Part shown: positions 45,638 to 54,234 of the stretch, piece by piece | Layout of the letters: each line of letters starts with the position of its first letter | Numbering within the stretch: position 1 is the first letter of the stretch | NCBI RefSeq assembly: GCF_036924715.1 | Contig: NZ_JAZHSB010000001.1 | Span: forward strand, 1,231,001 to 1,295,000 | From: Bradyrhizobium sp. AZCC 1721 | GTDB taxonomy: Bacteria > Pseudomonadota > Alphaproteobacteria > Rhizobiales > Xanthobacteraceae | Reading direction: 5' to 3' | Length of the DNA: 64,000 nucleotides | Notes under the pieces: generated by a model | Seen by the model: only the letters and a program-made list of their open reading frames with translations | Database searches by the model: none | Told to the model about the DNA's origin: nothing | Position numbers and translations under genes: made by a program

Positions 45638-46934
45638 TCCACTGCCGATGACGTTGCGCGTCTACCGGAAACTGTCCTCCGTGATGGTTCCGTTGTCGCC
45701 TGCCGTCATCAACCGGCGCTTGAAGCTCGGCAAGGAGGACCCGGCGCGGGTCGGCGAGCGCCGCGGCATGAGCGCCGATGTTCGCCCCGCAGGGCCTCTG
45801 GTGTGGATTCACGGCGCCAGCGTCGGCGAAGTGCTGGCGGCGGCTGCGCTGATCGAGCGGCTGCGGGCCTCGGACCTGCGCATCCTCCTGACGTCGGGCA
45901 CGGTGACTTCGGCTGCGATCGTCGCCAAGCGGTTCCCCCCTGACGTCATCCATCAATATGTCCCCTATGACTCGCCGCGCTACGTCGCGCGATTCCTCGA
46001 TCATTGGCGTCCGTCGCTGGCGCTGTTCATCGAGTCCGATCTTTGGCCGAACCTGATCCTGTCGAGTGCCGCGCGACGGCTGCCGATGGTGCTGATCAAT
46101 GGACGGATGTCGCAGCGCTCGTTTCCGCGCTGGCGTCGTGTCGCCGGCACCATTTCGGCGCTGCTCGACAAGTTCGACGTCTGCCTGGCGCAGTCGCAGA
46201 CCGATGCGGATCGCTTTGCCGCGCTGGGCAGCCGCAACGTCATGGTTACGGGAAATCTCAAGCTCGACGTTCCCGCGCCGCCGGCTGACGCCAACAAGCT
46301 GGATATGCTGATGTCGATGACGCGCGGCCGCCCGGTGGTGGTCGCGGCCTCCACGCATCCGGGCGAAGAAGAAATCGTGACGGCAACCCACCGGACGCTC
46401 GCCGGATTCTTCCCGGGGCTGCTGACGGTGATCGTGCCGCGGCACCCCGACCGCGGCGAGGCCATCGCGCGCATGATCGCTGCTTCCGGCCTCAATCCGA
46501 CCCTGCGCTCGCACGAGGACTTGCCTACCGCCACGACCGACATCTATGTTGCCGACACCATGGGCGAACTGGGACTGTTCTACAGGCTGGCGCCGATCGT
46601 ATTCATGGGCGGATCGCTGGTCGAGCATGGCGGGCAGAATCCGATCGAGGCGATCAAGCTCGGCGCCTCGATCGTCCACGGCCCTCACGTCTTCAACTTC
46701 ACCGACGTCTACGAAGCCCTCGATTCGGCCGGCGGCGCGCGGCGGGCCGATACGCAGGAAGCGCTGGTCAAGCAGTTCGGGCAGATGCTCGCCGATCCCA
46801 AGGCGCGCGAAGCCGTGCTCACCGCATCCGAGCGCGTGGTCGGTCAGCTCGGCGGCGCGCTGGAGCGAACGCTCTCTGCGCTTGAGCCGTATCTGCTGCA
46901 GTTGCGGATCGAGATGGGAACCGGCAATGCGTGA
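45630..46934 (+). CDS. waaA: 3-deoxy-D-manno-octulosonic acid transferase (KdtA/WaaA)
   Basis: A 434-residue GT-B enzyme that adds Kdo to lipid IVA at the cytoplasmic face of the inner membrane. N-terminal marks are GPLVWIHGASVGEVLAAAAL, with the catalytic Glu, and ILLTSGTVTSA; the C-terminal part has VVAASTHPGEEE, RHPDRG, FMGGSLVEHGGQNPIEA and GPHVFNF. The start is TTG 45630, with GGAGG six bases ahead, inside the end of the previous gene. It overlaps lpxK by eight bases. Symbol waaA, also called kdtA. Confidence 0.96.
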   Translation: MADPLPMTLRVYRKLSSVMVPLSPAVINRRLKLGKEDPARVGERRGMSADVRPAGPLVWIHGASVGEVLAAAALIERLRASDLRILLTSGTVTSAAIVAKRFPPDVIHQYVPYDSPRYVARFLDHWRPSLALFIESDLWPNLILSSAARRLPMVLINGRMSQRSFPRWRRVAGTISALLDKFDVCLAQSQTDADRFAALGSRNVMVTGNLKLDVPAPPADANKLDMLMSMTRGRPVVVAASTHPGEEEIVTATHRTLAGFFPGLLTVIVPRHPDRGEAIARMIAASGLNPTLRSHEDLPTATTDIYVADTMGELGLFYRLAPIVFMGGSLVEHGGQNPIEAIKLGASIVHGPHVFNFTDVYEALDSAGGARRADTQEALVKQFGQMLADPKAREAVLTASERVVGQLGGALERTLSALEPYLLQLRIEMGTGNA

Positions 46935-47922
46935 GCCGGGCTTCTGGCACGGCCCGTCCTCGCTCAACTCGCATCTGTTGAAACCGCTCGGCGCGCTCTA
47001 TGGCGCCATCGCCGCACAGCGCCTGCAGCGCAAGGGATTGAATGCCGGCATTCCAGTGCTCTGCGTCGGCAATTACCACGTCGGCGGCGCCGGCAAGACG
47101 CCGACCGTGCTGGCGCTGGCGAAGCTCATGCGCGACCTCGGCGAGACGCCGGTCGTGCTGAGCCGCGGCTATGGCGGCGAATTGCGCGGGCCGGTCCGGG
47201 TCGATCCTGAGCGGCACGCGGCGGCCGATGTCGGCGACGAACCGCTGATGCTGGCAGGCCATCTGCCGGTCGTGGTGTCGCGCAAGCGCGCCGACGGCGT
47301 GCCGCTGGCGCGCTCGCAAGGCGCGACCGTGATCCTGATGGACGACGGCTTCCAGAATCCGTCGATCATCAAGGACGCATCCCTGATCGTGATCGACAGC
47401 GAACGCGGACTTGGCAACGGGAAGGTATTTCCCGCCGGACCGCTGCGCGCGCCGCTGCGGCCGCAATTGGCCCGCACCGACGCGCTGATCATTGTCGGCA
47501 ACGGCACCGCTGCCGAGCCGGTGGCCGCCGAGATTGCCGCACAGAGCAAGCCGGTACTGCGCGCGCATCTGAAGCCGGATGACGCGCCGGTCGCCGCGCT
47601 TCGGGGCAAGCGCGTGCTGGCATTTGCCGGCATCGGCGATCCCGTGCGATTCTTCAACACGCTGCGCTCAAGCGGCATCGATGTCGTCAGGCAGCAGGCC
47701 TTCGCCGATCATCATCCGTATTCACAAGCCGAGATCGAAGGCTTGATTACCGAGGCCGAGCGCGACGGGCTGACATTGGTGACGACGGAAAAGGATCTGG
47801 CGCGGCTGCGCGATCGGCAGCACATCGTGCCGTTCGCGGTAACGCTGGAGTTCGACGATCCTGCGCGCCTGCGAAAATTCGTCGCCGACCGGCTATTCAA
47901 GGCGCGCGAGAAGCGATCTTAA
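46927..47922 (+). CDS. lpxK: tetraacyldisaccharide 4'-kinase LpxK
   Basis: A 331-residue kinase that phosphorylates the 4' position of the lipid A precursor before Kdo transfer. The P-loop GGAGKTP is at residues 53-59, following VLCVGNYHV, and VVLSRGYGGELRG and LMDDGFQNP are typical. The C-terminus has FADHHPYSQAEIEGL and LVTTEKDLARL. A longer frame exists upstream in the kdtA region, but the ATG at 46927 begins the family N-terminus (MREPGFWHGPSSL). It overlaps kdtA and converges with DUF2093 by a four-base overlap of the stops. Confidence 0.96.
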   Translation: MREPGFWHGPSSLNSHLLKPLGALYGAIAAQRLQRKGLNAGIPVLCVGNYHVGGAGKTPTVLALAKLMRDLGETPVVLSRGYGGELRGPVRVDPERHAAADVGDEPLMLAGHLPVVVSRKRADGVPLARSQGATVILMDDGFQNPSIIKDASLIVIDSERGLGNGKVFPAGPLRAPLRPQLARTDALIIVGNGTAAEPVAAEIAAQSKPVLRAHLKPDDAPVAALRGKRVLAFAGIGDPVRFFNTLRSSGIDVVRQQAFADHHPYSQAEIEGLITEAERDGLTLVTTEKDLARLRDRQHIVPFAVTLEFDDPARLRKFVADRLFKAREKRS

Positions 47923-48152
47923 CCCTGCGTCTTCAGCGCACCGGGAAAGTGCCGCTGCAGCACGGCGCCGGGAACCGAATAGGCCTCCTGCAGATCGACG
48001 CTCCAGTACTTCAATTCGTCGAGCGGAATCCGCACGTCGGTGACGGCGCAGCGCACGTAGGTTCCGGGCGAGATCACGCGGAAATCGCCGTCCAGATATT
48101 GCACCTGCGCTTCGCCATGGCCCGAGGGGCCGAATTTATTGAGCACCGTCAA
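47919..48152 (-). CDS. DUF2093 domain protein
   Basis: A 77-residue protein of the DUF2093 family, restricted mainly to alphaproteobacteria, function unknown. Marks are AQVQYLDGDFRVISPGTYVR, then CAVTDVRIPLDELKYWSVDL and the end AVLQRHFPGAL. It converges with lpxK, sharing four bases at the stops. The region upstream includes a fairly AT-rich stretch that could carry the promoter. A link to lipid A work is suggested only by position. Confidence 0.9.
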   Translation of the reverse strand: MTVLNKFGPSGHGEAQVQYLDGDFRVISPGTYVRCAVTDVRIPLDELKYWSVDLQEAYSVPGAVLQRHFPGALKTQG

Positions 48153-48333
48153 ACTCTCCGATGGGCCGGCCCGCGGGCTGGCCTTAAGTGTAATTTTTGT
48201 GGATTCGATCTATCATAAATAGGTCGTACTGTCCGCCCCGCAAACTGACCTACTTGTGATGATTTTGCGCCCACCTGCATGATAGCGTGAATTTCATCGT
48301 GCCCGCAGCGTCATACCGATCCGACAGAGACCG

Positions 48334-49167
48334 ATGCGCCTGTTGTCAGCAACGCTATTCCTGACGCTCCTTGCTGCGGCCTCCACGGCCAGTGCCACGC
48401 CGTTGCCGACCCCCCGCCAAGTCGATATTCCGGCGACCGGACTGACCCTGCACGCGCAGCTCTACAAGCCTGATGGTGACGGGCCATTTCCCACGGTAAT
48501 CGCGCTGCATGGCTGCGGCGGATTGAGCGGGCAATCCGAGCCGGTGCTGCCGCGCTACCGTGACTGGGCGGAACAGCTCCTGAAGTCCGGCCATGCCGTG
48601 CTGTTGCCGGACAGTTACGGTTCGCGCGAGCTCGACCCGCAATGCCGCGTCAACGAGCGCCGCGTGCTTGCCCGTCGCGAGCGGGTGGCCGACGTCAACG
48701 CGTCGCGGCGATGGCTGTTGCAGCAGCCCTGGGTCGCGCGTGACCGCATCAGCCTGATCGGATGGGCCAACGGCGCCAGCGCGGTGCTGTGGGCGGTACG
48801 CCCGCAATCATCTTCGCGCGGGACTGACCCGGATTTCCGCTCGGCCATCGCATTCTATCCGGACTGCCGGATCTCCTCCGGCCTCGGCTGGAGCACGCGG
48901 GTGCCGACGCTGCTGTTGATTGGCGCGAAGGACGACGTCAGTTCGCCACACGCCTGCCGTCAGATGGTAGAGGGAGCTCGCGGCCGCAGCGCGCTGGCGC
49001 GAATCGTGGTCTATCCTGGGGCGGCTCACGATTTCGACCGCGCCAACCTTCCGCTGCGGGCGATCGCGGGGGCCGACGCGGCATTGCCCGAACACGGCCA
49101 TATCGGCACCGACGCGGATGCGCGAAAGGATGCGCAAGCGCGCGTCGCCGAGTGGCTGGCGCGCTAA
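48334..49167 (+). CDS. exported dienelactone hydrolase-like alpha/beta protein lacking the usual nucleophile
   Basis: A 277-residue secreted protein. Residues 1-21 are a signal peptide (MRLLSATLFLTLLAAASTAS). The fold resembles dienelactone hydrolases: FPTVIALHGCGGLSG, HAVLLPDSYGSRELDPQC, and the elbow LIGWANGASAVLWAV. At the nucleophile position, where G-x-S/C-x-G is expected, there is Ala145. The other triad members seem present (GAKDDVSSP with Asp200 or 201, and GAAHDF with His232). It may be inactive or use a different mechanism. It converges with xseA, one base apart. Confidence 0.85.
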   Translation: MRLLSATLFLTLLAAASTASATPLPTPRQVDIPATGLTLHAQLYKPDGDGPFPTVIALHGCGGLSGQSEPVLPRYRDWAEQLLKSGHAVLLPDSYGSRELDPQCRVNERRVLARRERVADVNASRRWLLQQPWVARDRISLIGWANGASAVLWAVRPQSSSRGTDPDFRSAIAFYPDCRISSGLGWSTRVPTLLLIGAKDDVSSPHACRQMVEGARGRSALARIVVYPGAAHDFDRANLPLRAIAGADAALPEHGHIGTDADARKDAQARVAEWLAR

Positions 49168-49168
49168 A

Positions 49169-50788
49169 CTAGAACAGGCTTCCCTGATCGACCGGTTTTG
49201 GCACGCGCTTCGGCGGTGCTGGCTTGGCCTCGCGCGGGGCTGGCTTGGCAGGGCTCGCGGGGGCAGTCGTCGCGGCCGGCCGGTCCGCATCCGCGGTGAC
49301 GCCGACGCGGCCGTCGGCGAATTCGACTGAGAGACGCGCGCTCGGTCCGACCGCGGCGGCGGCATGGACGGCGTGGCCGTGCTCGTCGCGCACCAAGGCA
49401 AAGCCGCGCGCGAGTACGCCGCGATAGGACAGCGCCGACAATAATTGCCCGCTATGGGCGACCCGCGCGTCGAGCCGCTGCATCGTGGTCTCAAGCGCGC
49501 GGCGGGCGCGCTCGGCCAGCCGTTGCGTCCGTTCGCAGTTGCGCGCAATGGCGTTGCGCTGCGCCTGGGCGTTGGAGAGTTTTGATGCCTTGAGCCTGAC
49601 CTCCAGCCCGGCAAAGCGGTCGCGCCGGTTGCGCAGCAGGGCGCGGGCGGACAGCCTGATCCGCTCGCCAGACACCGTAAGACGATGGCTGGCCTGCGCG
49701 ACCTGTCCGCGCAACACCTTCAGCGTCAGGCCGGCGCTGAGATGCGAAAAGCGGCGGTGATGGGCGTGCGTATTGGCCTTCAATGCGCGGGGCAGGGCGG
49801 CGCCGAGGTGATCCAGCCGCTGCCTGGGGATCGCGAGCAGTTCGCTCAAGCTCGGCAGCGCGCGGGCGGTGGCGCGCAATTCGTTGCGGCGGCTCTCCTG
49901 GCCGCGCTGCCAGCACACCATGGTGCGGCGCGCCAGGCTTTCGACCTCGGCGAACAATTCGCTGCGCACGGGAACGGCCATTTCGGCCGCCGCCGTCGGC
50001 GTCGGTGCGCGCTTGTCGGCGGCGAAATCGATCAGCGTGATGTCGGTCTCGTGGCCGACGGCCGAGATCAGCGGGATCACGCTGTCGGCGGCGGCGCGAA
50101 CCACGATCTCCTCGTTGAACGACCACAGATCCTCCAGCGAGCCGCCGCCGCGCGCGACGATCAGGAGATCGGGCCGCGGGATTCGTCCCGTCTCGGGTAG
50201 CGCGTTGAAACCGCGGATGGCCGCCGCAACCTGCTCGGCGGAGCCTTCGCCCTGCACCTTGACCGGCCACACCAGCACGCGGCGGGGAAAGCGGTCCTGC
50301 AGCCGGTGCAGGATGTCTCTGATCACCGCGCCCGTCGGCGAGGTGACGACGCCGATCACTTCCGGCAGCCACGGCAGCAATTGCTTGCGCGCCTCGTCGA
50401 ACAGGCCCTCGGCGGCGAGCTTCCGCTTGCGCTCCTCCATCAGCGCCATCAGCGCGCCGATGCCGGCAGGCTCCAGCGAGTCGATGACGATCTGGTATTT
50501 CGAGGAGTTTGGATAAGTCGTGAGCTTGCCGGTGGCGATGACCTCAAGCCCCTCCTGCGGCTTGAAGCGCATCCGGGCATGGGCGAACTTCCAGATCACC
50601 GCCTCGATCTTGGCGCTCTCGTCCTTCAGCGCGAAATAGCAATGACCCGAGGAGTGCGGCCCGCGAAAGCCGGAGATTTCGCCGCGGACGCGGACATGGC
50701 CAAAGCGGTCCTCGACCGTCCGCTTCAGCGCGGAGGAGAGTTCCGAGACGGTGAATTCGGGCGCGTTGATCAGGTTATCTGGCGGCAT
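49169..50788 (-). CDS. xseA: exodeoxyribonuclease VII large subunit
   Basis: A 539-residue large subunit of exonuclease VII, which degrades single-stranded DNA with XseB. The OB-fold begins [20 protein letters not shown] and has [20 protein letters not shown]. The catalytic part holds [34 protein letters not shown], and [22 protein letters not shown] in two pieces. It is longer than E. coli XseA because of a coiled-coil region and a Pro, Ala and Lys-rich tail (about 500-530), as usual in rhizobia. ATG 50788 starts at the family N-terminus; TTG 50824 is possible. Confidence 0.95.
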   Translation of the reverse strand: MPPDNLINAPEFTVSELSSALKRTVEDRFGHVRVRGEISGFRGPHSSGHCYFALKDESAKIEAVIWKFAHARMRFKPQEGLEVIATGKLTTYPNSSKYQIVIDSLEPAGIGALMALMEERKRKLAAEGLFDEARKQLLPWLPEVIGVVTSPTGAVIRDILHRLQDRFPRRVLVWPVKVQGEGSAEQVAAAIRGFNALPETGRIPRPDLLIVARGGGSLEDLWSFNEEIVVRAAADSVIPLISAVGHETDITLIDFAADKRAPTPTAAAEMAVPVRSELFAEVESLARRTMVCWQRGQESRRNELRATARALPSLSELLAIPRQRLDHLGAALPRALKANTHAHHRRFSHLSAGLTLKVLRGQVAQASHRLTVSGERIRLSARALLRNRRDRFAGLEVRLKASKLSNAQAQRNAIARNCERTQRLAERARRALETTMQRLDARVAHSGQLLSALSYRGVLARGFALVRDEHGHAVHAAAAVGPSARLSVEFADGRVGVTADADRPAATTAPASPAKPAPREAKPAPPKRVPKPVDQGSLF

Positions 50789-50924
50789 CGGCAACTGATT
50801 CGGACGTTTGAGGCGTTGCCGCAACGTAGGGATTTTTAATCATCCCCGCCAATCGAGGACTTGTGGAACTCAAATACTCTGTAGTACAGAGTTCTCTGCA
50901 TTGTGTTCAGGCGAGGCGAGGTCG

Positions 50925-51935
50925 ATGTTGAAATTCCTAATCCGCGGCTTCGTGAGCCTCGTGAAATGGGGCCTGTGCGGCATCGGCGTGCTGGCGCTGG
51001 TGGTGCTGGCCCTGCTGGCAACGCCGCTGCAGCCGTTGCCGGAACTGCAAGCGATCTCGCGGGCGCGGGCCACCGTCGATCTTACCAGCCTGCCTGCGAT
51101 TGTGCGGTTCCAGGCCCGCGACGGCACATGGCTCGGTTTCCGCCATTATCGCGCGGGCGGCGCGCCGACGGGGCGCGTGGCGATCGTGATTCATGGCTCC
51201 TCCGGCTCCAGCGGCGGCACCATCCATGCGCTGTCGCAGGCGCTGGCTGCGCACGGCGTGGAGACCTTTGCGGTCGATATGCGGGGCCACGGCACGTCAG
51301 GCACGCACGGCGATATCGGCTATGTCGGCCAGCTTGAGGACGATCTCGCCGATTTCGTCGCGGTGTTGCGCAGCAGCGTGCCATCAGCGCCGCTGACCTT
51401 GATCGGCCATTCCTCCGGCGGCGGCTTTACGCTGCGCGTGGCGGGCTCGCCGATTCAGAACCTGTTCGAGCGCTTCGTGCTGCTCGCTCCCTATCTCGGC
51501 TACGATGCTCCCTCCACCCGGCCGAGTTCCGGCGGCTGGGCGCGCGCCGATATCCCGCGCATCCTCGGGCTGACGGCGCTACGCGCCATCGGCGTCAACT
51601 GCTGTGAGGCGCTGCCGGTGCTGGCGCTCGCGGTACCACCGAACTCCGAGAAGACGCTGGTGTCGACCTATACCGACCGGTTGATGCGCAACTTTGCGGC
51701 GCGCAGCGACTTCCGCCGCGATCTCGCTGCGGCGGCGAGACCTCTCACTATCATCTGCGGCGCCGACGACGAATTGATGCTCGCGGACAAATACGCCGAA
51801 GCCGTGCGTGGCGCGAAGGTCGCGGTCGACGTCAGGGTGCTCGACGGCATCAACCACATGGGTATCGTCGCCGCGCCGAAGGCGGTATCCATCATCGCCG
51901 AAGATGTTGCCACGCGCGCCATGGCGGGGTCGTAG
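50925..51935 (+). CDS. alpha/beta hydrolase, membrane-anchored (monoacylglycerol lipase-like)
   Basis: A 336-residue hydrolase with an N-terminal membrane helix (about 8-33). It has RVAIVIHGSSGSSGGT (oxyanion), FAVDMRGHGTSG, the nucleophile Ser163 in LIGHSSGGGFTL, an Asp in CGADDELM and the His in GINHMGIV. It resembles serine aminopeptidase or monoglyceride lipase types. The frame is open upstream, but the ATG at 50925 has GGCGAGGTCG before it. Two genes, a membrane protein and a winged-helix regulator, follow on the same strand. The substrate is unknown. Confidence 0.88.
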   Translation: MLKFLIRGFVSLVKWGLCGIGVLALVVLALLATPLQPLPELQAISRARATVDLTSLPAIVRFQARDGTWLGFRHYRAGGAPTGRVAIVIHGSSGSSGGTIHALSQALAAHGVETFAVDMRGHGTSGTHGDIGYVGQLEDDLADFVAVLRSSVPSAPLTLIGHSSGGGFTLRVAGSPIQNLFERFVLLAPYLGYDAPSTRPSSGGWARADIPRILGLTALRAIGVNCCEALPVLALAVPPNSEKTLVSTYTDRLMRNFAARSDFRRDLAAAARPLTIICGADDELMLADKYAEAVRGAKVAVDVRVLDGINHMGIVAAPKAVSIIAEDVATRAMAGS

Positions 51936-51951
51936 CGGCGAAGGGGTGGGG

Positions 51952-52512
51952 ATGGGCAACATGATCGACAGCCGCGCGGCCTCCGAGGCGCTCGCCGACA
52001 TCAACGAGATGACGCGCCGCGTCCGGCAATCGCGGATCTACCATCTCGCCAGCCTGATGCTGATCATGTGGGGCGCGCTGGTATTTGCCGGCTATCTCGG
52101 CTCGTTTCTGCTGCCGCGCCAGGCCGGCTATTTCTGGGCCGCGCTGAACGTCGCGGGCGTCGCGGGATCGTTTGCGATCAGCGCCTTCGGATATCGCAAG
52201 ACAGGCATTCGCACCTTCGACTTCAGGATGCTGATCGCGTTCGTGCTGTTCTTCGCCTTTGGGTTCCTCTGCACCAGCGTGCTCGGCCACTTCACGCCGC
52301 GCCAAATGGGCACGTTCTGGCCAATTTATTTCATGCTGCTCTACGTCATCGCCGGACTCTGGTTCGGACAAGCCTTTGTCGTGATCGGTCTTTGCATCAG
52401 CGCACTGGCGCTGGTTGGATACTTCCTGGTCGGCGACTGGTTCGACCTGTGGATGGCCTTTGTCGATGGCGGCGGGCTGATGCTCGGCGGCTGGTGGATG
52501 CGCCGGAGCTAG
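51952..52512 (+). CDS. multi-pass membrane protein of unknown function
   Basis: A 186-residue protein. Residues 1-30 are polar and helical (ASEALADINEMTRRVRQSRI), followed by five membrane helices, for example ASLMLIMWGALVFAGYLGSF, FWAALNVAGVAGSFAISAF and GQAFVVIGLCISALALVGYF. The end MLGGWWMRR is probably cytoplasmic. AAGGGGTGGGG precedes the ATG. The stop is four bases before a winged-helix regulator gene, and the two are probably co-transcribed. I do not recognise a named family; such pairs with small regulators are frequent. Confidence 0.8.
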   Translation: MGNMIDSRAASEALADINEMTRRVRQSRIYHLASLMLIMWGALVFAGYLGSFLLPRQAGYFWAALNVAGVAGSFAISAFGYRKTGIRTFDFRMLIAFVLFFAFGFLCTSVLGHFTPRQMGTFWPIYFMLLYVIAGLWFGQAFVVIGLCISALALVGYFLVGDWFDLWMAFVDGGGLMLGGWWMRRS

Positions 52513-52516
52513 CGCC

Positions 52517-52822
52517 ATGGCCGAGATCGACGATATCATCCATCAACCCCTGCGCTTGCGGATCATGGCGGGGCTGAACGCATTACCATCGGGCACCGGG
52601 CTGGAATTCTCAAAACTGAAGCAACTCACCGGCGCTACCGACGGCAATCTCGGCGCCCATATCGAGACGCTGGCCAAGGCCGGTTATGTCGCGGTGGAAA
52701 AGGCCTTTGTCGGCAAGAAGCCGCAGACCACGGTAACCGCGACCGCGGCCGGCCGCGGCGCCTTCGCCCGCCATGTCGCCACGCTGCAGGAGATCATCGC
52801 CGCGTCAGGGGGGAAAGTGTAG
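52517..52822 (+). CDS. winged-helix transcriptional regulator
   Basis: A 101-residue single-domain regulator. It starts MAEIDDIIHQPLRLRIMAGL, and the recognition part is LEFSKLKQLTGATDGNLGAH followed by IETLAKAGYVAVEKAF and the wing VGKKPQTTVTATAAGRGAFA. This is the MarR/ArsR-like winged helix (HTH_34 type). It follows the membrane-protein gene by four bases and probably autoregulates the pair. The signal it senses is not evident; there are no Cys residues for metal or redox sensing. Confidence 0.9.
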   Translation: MAEIDDIIHQPLRLRIMAGLNALPSGTGLEFSKLKQLTGATDGNLGAHIETLAKAGYVAVEKAFVGKKPQTTVTATAAGRGAFARHVATLQEIIAASGGKV

Positions 52823-52846
52823 CGAAACTCCTCTGCACAAGCGTGA

Positions 52847-52868
52847 TGCTCCCCTTGCGGGGGGAGGG
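52847..52868. repeat. short hairpin remnant of the CTCCCC...GGGGAG repeat family
   Basis: GCTCCCCTTGCGGGGGGAGGG forms a stem of six or more bases around TTGC. It matches the core of the palindromes at 14457 and 60456, but without their outer arms. It lies between the regulator gene and purD and could act as a weak terminator. Confidence 0.6.
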
Positions 52869-52917
52869 AGTTCTATGCGACCGACTTGGCCTTGAACTCC
52901 CGTATCTGGCCAGATTC

Positions 52918-54206
52918 ATGAACATTCTCCTGCTTGGTTCCGGCGGCCGCGAACACGCTCTGGCGTGGAAAATCGCCGCTTCCCCGCGCTGCTGACCAAA
53001 TTGTGGTGCGCGCCGGGCAATGCCGGCATCGCGCGCGAAGCTGAATGCGTCGCGCTCGACGTTGCGAATCATGGCGCGGTGATCGAGTTCTGCAAAACGA
53101 ACGCTGTGGATCTCGTCGTGGTCGGCCCTGAAACGCCGCTTGCTGCCGGGATCGTCGACGATCTCGCCGGTGCCGGCATCAAGGCGTTCGGTCCGAGCAA
53201 GCAGGCGGCGCAACTTGAGGGCTCCAAGGGATTTACGAAGGACCTGTGCCGCGAATTCGATATTCCGACTGGCGCCTATCGTCGTTTTGACAATGCGGCC
53301 GACGCTCTCGCCTATGTGCGCACGCAGGGCGCGCCGATCGTGGTCAAGGCCGATGGGTTGGCCGCCGGCAAGGGCGTCGTGGTAGCGAAGACTTTGGCTG
53401 AGGCGGAAGCTGCCATCGCCATGATGTTCGACGGCGCGTTCGGCGCGGCCGGCACGGAAGTCGTGATCGAGGAATTCCTCGCCGGCCGCGAGATCAGCTT
53501 CTTCGCGCTATGCGACGGCGACACCGCGATCCCGCTCGCTTCGGCGCAGGACCACAAGCGCGTGTTCGATCACGACGAGGGGCCGAACACCGGCGGCATG
53601 GGCGCCTATTCGCCGACGCCGTTCGTGACGGCTGAAATTCACGACCAGATCATGGCACGGATCATCCTGCCGACGGTTGCGGGGATGAAGAAGCGCGGTA
53701 CGCCGTTTCGCGGCGTGCTCTACGCCGGCGTGATGCTGACGGAGCAGGGGCCAAAACTGTTCGAATACAACGTCCGCTTTGGCGACCCCGAGTGCCAGGT
53801 GCTGATGCTGCGAATGATGTCGGACATCGTGCCGGCGTTTCTGGCGGCCTGCGACGGAGAACTGAAGCATTTCGACCTGCGCTGGTTTCCCGATCCGGCG
53901 CTGACCGTGGTGATGGCGGCGAAGGGCTATCCCGGTGATTACAAGAAGGGCACGCGCATCGACGGGCTCGATGATGCGGCCAAGATCGACGGCGTCGAAA
54001 TCTTCCATGCCGGTACGGCGGCGAAGGACGGTGGCATTGTCGCCAATGGCGGCCGCGTGCTGAACGTCTGCGCGATGGGCAAGACCGTCACTGAGGCGAG
54101 GGAGCGCGCCTATCAGGCCGTCGATCGCATCAAATGGCCGGATGGTTTTTGCCGCCGTGACATCGCCTGGCAGGCGGTGGAAGCGGAGGGGCCTGTAATT
54201 ATTTGA
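52918..54206 (+). pseudogene. purD: phosphoribosylamine-glycine ligase PurD, frameshift near the N-terminus
   Basis: PurD makes glycinamide ribonucleotide in purine synthesis. ATG 52918 begins [20 protein letters not shown], then the frame breaks at about 52984-52988: as written it gives a TGA at 52993. Two extra bases (CG) or one missing base would explain it, restoring [20 protein letters not shown]. The remainder is complete: [50 protein letters not shown] and [13 protein letters not shown] later start (about 52965) would lack the nucleotide-binding GGREHA. Since purD is normally needed, a sequencing error is likely. Confidence 0.93.
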
Positions 54207-54234
54207 TTAGTTTTGCCGCAACATTGAGGGTCGA

